Below, piece after piece: positions 5,205-6,544 of a stretch of 6,544 bases of DNA. This DNA is from Deltaproteobacteria bacterium (GTDB lineage: Bacteria > Desulfobacterota_D > UBA1144 > Nemesobacterales > N074bin48), in assembly GCA_004356685.1 (NCBI GenBank), contig SMWS01000047.1, positions 1 to 6,544 on the forward strand, in the 5' to 3' direction. Within the stretch, counting starts at the first letter, position 1. Every line of letters starts with the position of its first letter. A program made the position numbers and the translations under genes. The notes beneath the pieces are model-generated. The model was given only the letters and a program-made list of their open reading frames with translations. It searched no databases and was not told where the DNA came from.

Positions 5205-5966
5205 ATGGCAAAAAGGATAATAATTGCAAATTGGAAAATGAATCTTTTGCGAGATGAAGCAAAAGAACTTACAAACCACATTGTAAATAACATTGCTGTA
5301 TCCGACTTAAAAAGTGTAGATGTGATACTGGCTCCCACTTTTATATGTCTTGAACCTGTGGGTGAGATAATTGAAAACTCTGGAATTGAGCTCTGTGCCC
5401 AAAATGTATTCTGGGAGGAGTCGGGGGCATATACCGGAGAGATCTCGGCAGATATGCTGCTGGATTTGGGTTGTAGCTGGGTAATAATTGGTCATTCCGA
5501 AAGGAGATACGCCTTGGGCGAAACAAATTCGATGATAAACGACAAAATCGTGTTTTCTCTTAAAAAAGGTCTTAAAGTAGTTTTTTGCATAGGAGAAAGA
5601 ATAGAAGAAAAAAATCAGGGTAAAACCCTAAATGTCATAAAAAAGCAGGTTGAGATTGGACTAAACGGAGTAAATAACAAGTTGTTTGATAATATAATAT
5701 TTGCCTACGAACCTGTCTGGGCAATTGGGACAGGAATAACTGCAGAGCCCGAGCAGGCAAGTTCAGTACACGGCAGTATCAAGAAATTTATCAGTGAAAG
5801 ATTTAATTGTCATATATCAAAAATTCGAGTACTGTATGGCGGAAGCGTAAATTCAGATAATATAGATAGTTTAATATCGCAGTCCAATATAGATGGGGTG
5901 CTTGTAGGCGGAGCAAGTTTAGATAAGAAATCTTTTTTAGAAATTATAAAATCATCAGGAGTCTAG
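5205..5966 (+). CDS. tpiA: Triosephosphate isomerase
   Basis: Triosephosphate isomerase interconverts dihydroxyacetone phosphate and glyceraldehyde 3-phosphate in glycolysis and gluconeogenesis. The 253-residue protein is full length, and every catalytic element of the TIM barrel is in place: Asn9 and Lys11 in ANWKMN, the electrophile His97 in IIGHSERR (94-101), the base Glu169 in AYEPVWAIGTG (167-177) with the mobile loop 6, the YGGSV phosphate loop (211-215) and the LVGGASL end strand (233-239). The start lies one base after the TGA of the PGK-like gene, with only a weak AGAG (5196-5199) as ribosome site, so translation is probably coupled to its upstream neighbour. Its strict conservation contrasts sharply with the degenerate PGK relative beside it. 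It is followed after four bases by secG. Confidence 0.98.
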   Translation: MAKRIIIANWKMNLLRDEAKELTNHIVNNIAVSDLKSVDVILAPTFICLEPVGEIIENSGIELCAQNVFWEESGAYTGEISADMLLDLGCSWVIIGHSERRYALGETNSMINDKIVFSLKKGLKVVFCIGERIEEKNQGKTLNVIKKQVEIGLNGVNNKLFDNIIFAYEPVWAIGTGITAEPEQASSVHGSIKKFISERFNCHISKIRVLYGGSVNSDNIDSLISQSNIDGVLVGGASLDKKSFLEIIKSSGV

Positions 5967-5970
5967 AGAA

Positions 5971-6414
5971 TTGGAAATTGTTGAATCACTTATAAAGTTT
6001 TTGCATATAATTGTAAGTATAATATTAATTCTTGCAGTTTTGCTACAACCTGGAAAAAGCGGAGATTTGGGTTCTATGTTTGGCGGAGGGTCGTCTGAAT
6101 CTGTATTCGGATCCAGCGGGGCTGTTCCGTTTTTGTCAAAACTAACCAGAGTACTTGCAGTAGTATTTTTTTCTACATCTCTCAGTCTTGGTTATTTTGC
6201 AATAAGGGGTAGTTCTTCGTCTGTTCTACAAGGTGAAATAGCTCCGACAGCCGAGTTTGAACCAGCCGAAGTTGTTACTAATGAAGATGCTGCTATAAAT
6301 CCAACAACAGGTAGTATAGATAATCCAGCCACTTCAGAGGACGCAGCTAAGCCAGAAGAAACTATAAAATCTGAAGAAGATTCGGGTGAGACACCACCTG
6401 AAGATGCAAACTGA
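5971..6414 (+). CDS. secG: Protein-export membrane protein SecG, TTG start, long acidic tail
   Basis: SecG is the small inner-membrane subunit of the SecYEG preprotein translocon. The 147-residue protein has two predicted membrane helices, about residues 7-25 (IKFLHIIVSIILILAVLLQ) and 56-78 (KLTRVLAVVFFSTSLSLGYF). They are joined by the conserved cytoplasmic loop QPGKSGDLGSMFGGGSSESV (26-45) and FGSSGA. The remaining roughly 65 residues are low-complexity, rich in Glu, Asp, Ala, Pro, Ser and Thr, and probably disordered; by topology this tail would be periplasmic. The start codon is TTG, chosen because AGGAG (5957-5961) lies nine bases upstream, the protein then begins at the family N-terminus, and no ATG or GTG gives a complete first helix. 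It begins four bases after tpiA, a common bacterial gene order. Confidence 0.93.
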   Translation: MEIVESLIKFLHIIVSIILILAVLLQPGKSGDLGSMFGGGSSESVFGSSGAVPFLSKLTRVLAVVFFSTSLSLGYFAIRGSSSSVLQGEIAPTAEFEPAEVVTNEDAAINPTTGSIDNPATSEDAAKPEETIKSEEDSGETPPEDAN

Positions 6415-6435
6415 ACCTGTTTAATAAAGCTTGTC

Positions 6436-6463
6436 TTGAATTGAGACCCATCTGCAGTATATT
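6436..6463 (+). promoter_or_regulatory. Candidate promoter of the ferredoxin gene
   Basis: TTGAAT (6436-6441) and TATATT (6458-6463) are spaced by 16 bases and match consensus at four and five of six positions. Transcription would begin near 6470, upstream of the AGGAGG ribosome site at 6478-6483. No intrinsic terminator hairpin is visible between secG and this point, so read-through from secG is also possible. Confidence 0.45.
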
Positions 6464-6490
6464 ATTTAACATTAGCTAGGAGGTTTATAG

Positions 6491-6544
6491 ATGGCATATA
6501 TTATAGCAGAACCATGCATAGATGTTAAAGACAAGTCTTGTGTC
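6491..6544 (+). CDS. fdxA: FdxA-type seven-iron ferredoxin, N-terminal 18 residues (partial)
   Basis: The window ends inside this gene after 18 codons: MAYIIAEPCIDVKDKSCV. This is the characteristic N-terminus of the [3Fe-4S][4Fe-4S] ferredoxins (FdxA type), small soluble electron carriers. Cys9 and Cys17 correspond to the first two ligands of the family pattern, in which CxxxCP would continue beyond the window. The ATG at 6491 is preceded by a perfect AGGAGG (6478-6483) with seven bases between, the strongest ribosome site in the window. The cluster content cannot be confirmed without the rest of the protein. A 76-base spacer with its own candidate promoter separates it from secG, so it may be a separate transcription unit. 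Confidence 0.85.
   Translation, partial: MAYIIAEPCIDVKDKSCV

Noticed and set aside
5091..5279. Minus-strand open frame of 62 codons across the PGK-like/tpiA junction
   Set aside because: It is antisense to two clear coding regions, Phe/Tyr/Ile-rich as expected for the complement of AT-rich coding DNA, with no supporting signals.
5307..5526. Overlapping minus-strand open frames of about 60 codons
   Set aside because: They lie inside tpiA, which is fully conserved in the other strand, and have no ribosome site or recognisable sequence.
6415..6477. Terminator after secG
   Set aside because: The AAGCTT palindrome near 6427 is too short, and no GC-rich stem with a T-run is present, so no terminator is called.

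Overview
This is an AT-rich bacterial chromosome segment. It holds core housekeeping genes and, at its left edge, a broken tRNA gene that looks like the scar or boundary of an integrated element. The family signatures are an IHF-beta/HU-like protein, a short four-cysteine ribosomal protein L28, SecG with a long acidic tail, and the start of an FdxA-type seven-iron ferredoxin. Together they suggest a Gram-negative lineage near the deltaproteobacteria in the broad sense (Desulfobacterota, SAR324 or Dadabacteria-like). This placement is inferred from family resemblance only; no phylogenetic marker in the window settles it.

Layout. Positions 1-345 (minus strand) carry the first 115 codons of an unrecognised protein that runs off the window. 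Positions 346-545 are non-coding and hold a 12-bp tandem repeat (409-432), an imperfect inverted repeat (471-496) and an AT-rich spacer. At 546-588 (minus) lies the exact 5' half of a tRNA-Arg(CCU). It stops in the 3' strand of the anticodon stem and no 3' half is visible. Next comes a TPR protein gene (622-1485, minus). A divergent spacer with promoter-like sequences separates it from an HU/IHF gene (1699-1974, plus). Peptide deformylase (def, 2042-2554, plus) converges on rpmB (2551-2745, minus), and their stop codons overlap within a TTAA. A second divergent spacer separates rpmB from a tight plus-strand cluster: a class I/II aminotransferase (2875-4008), a phosphoglycerate kinase-family protein (4025-5203), tpiA (5205-5966) and secG (5971-6414, TTG start). 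A ferredoxin gene with its own strong ribosome site begins at 6491 and leaves the window.

How the genes fit together. A pgk-tpiA-secG order is common in bacteria, usually with gap upstream; here an aminotransferase sits in that place. The triosephosphate isomerase looks fully functional. The PGK-family protein next to it does not: it keeps the length and fold landmarks of PGK but has lost most of the 3-phosphoglycerate-binding arginines, one of the two conserved active-site lysines, and the glycine-rich nucleotide and phosphate loops. This probable pseudoenzyme inside a glycolytic operon is the strongest unusual signal in the window. The second is the truncated tRNA-Arg with repeats beyond its breakpoint, which resembles a tyrosine-recombinase attachment region. 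Translation signals are mixed: several genes have clear Shine-Dalgarno sequences, while def, the aminotransferase and the PGK-like gene have none, and the first two may be transcribed with very short leaders.
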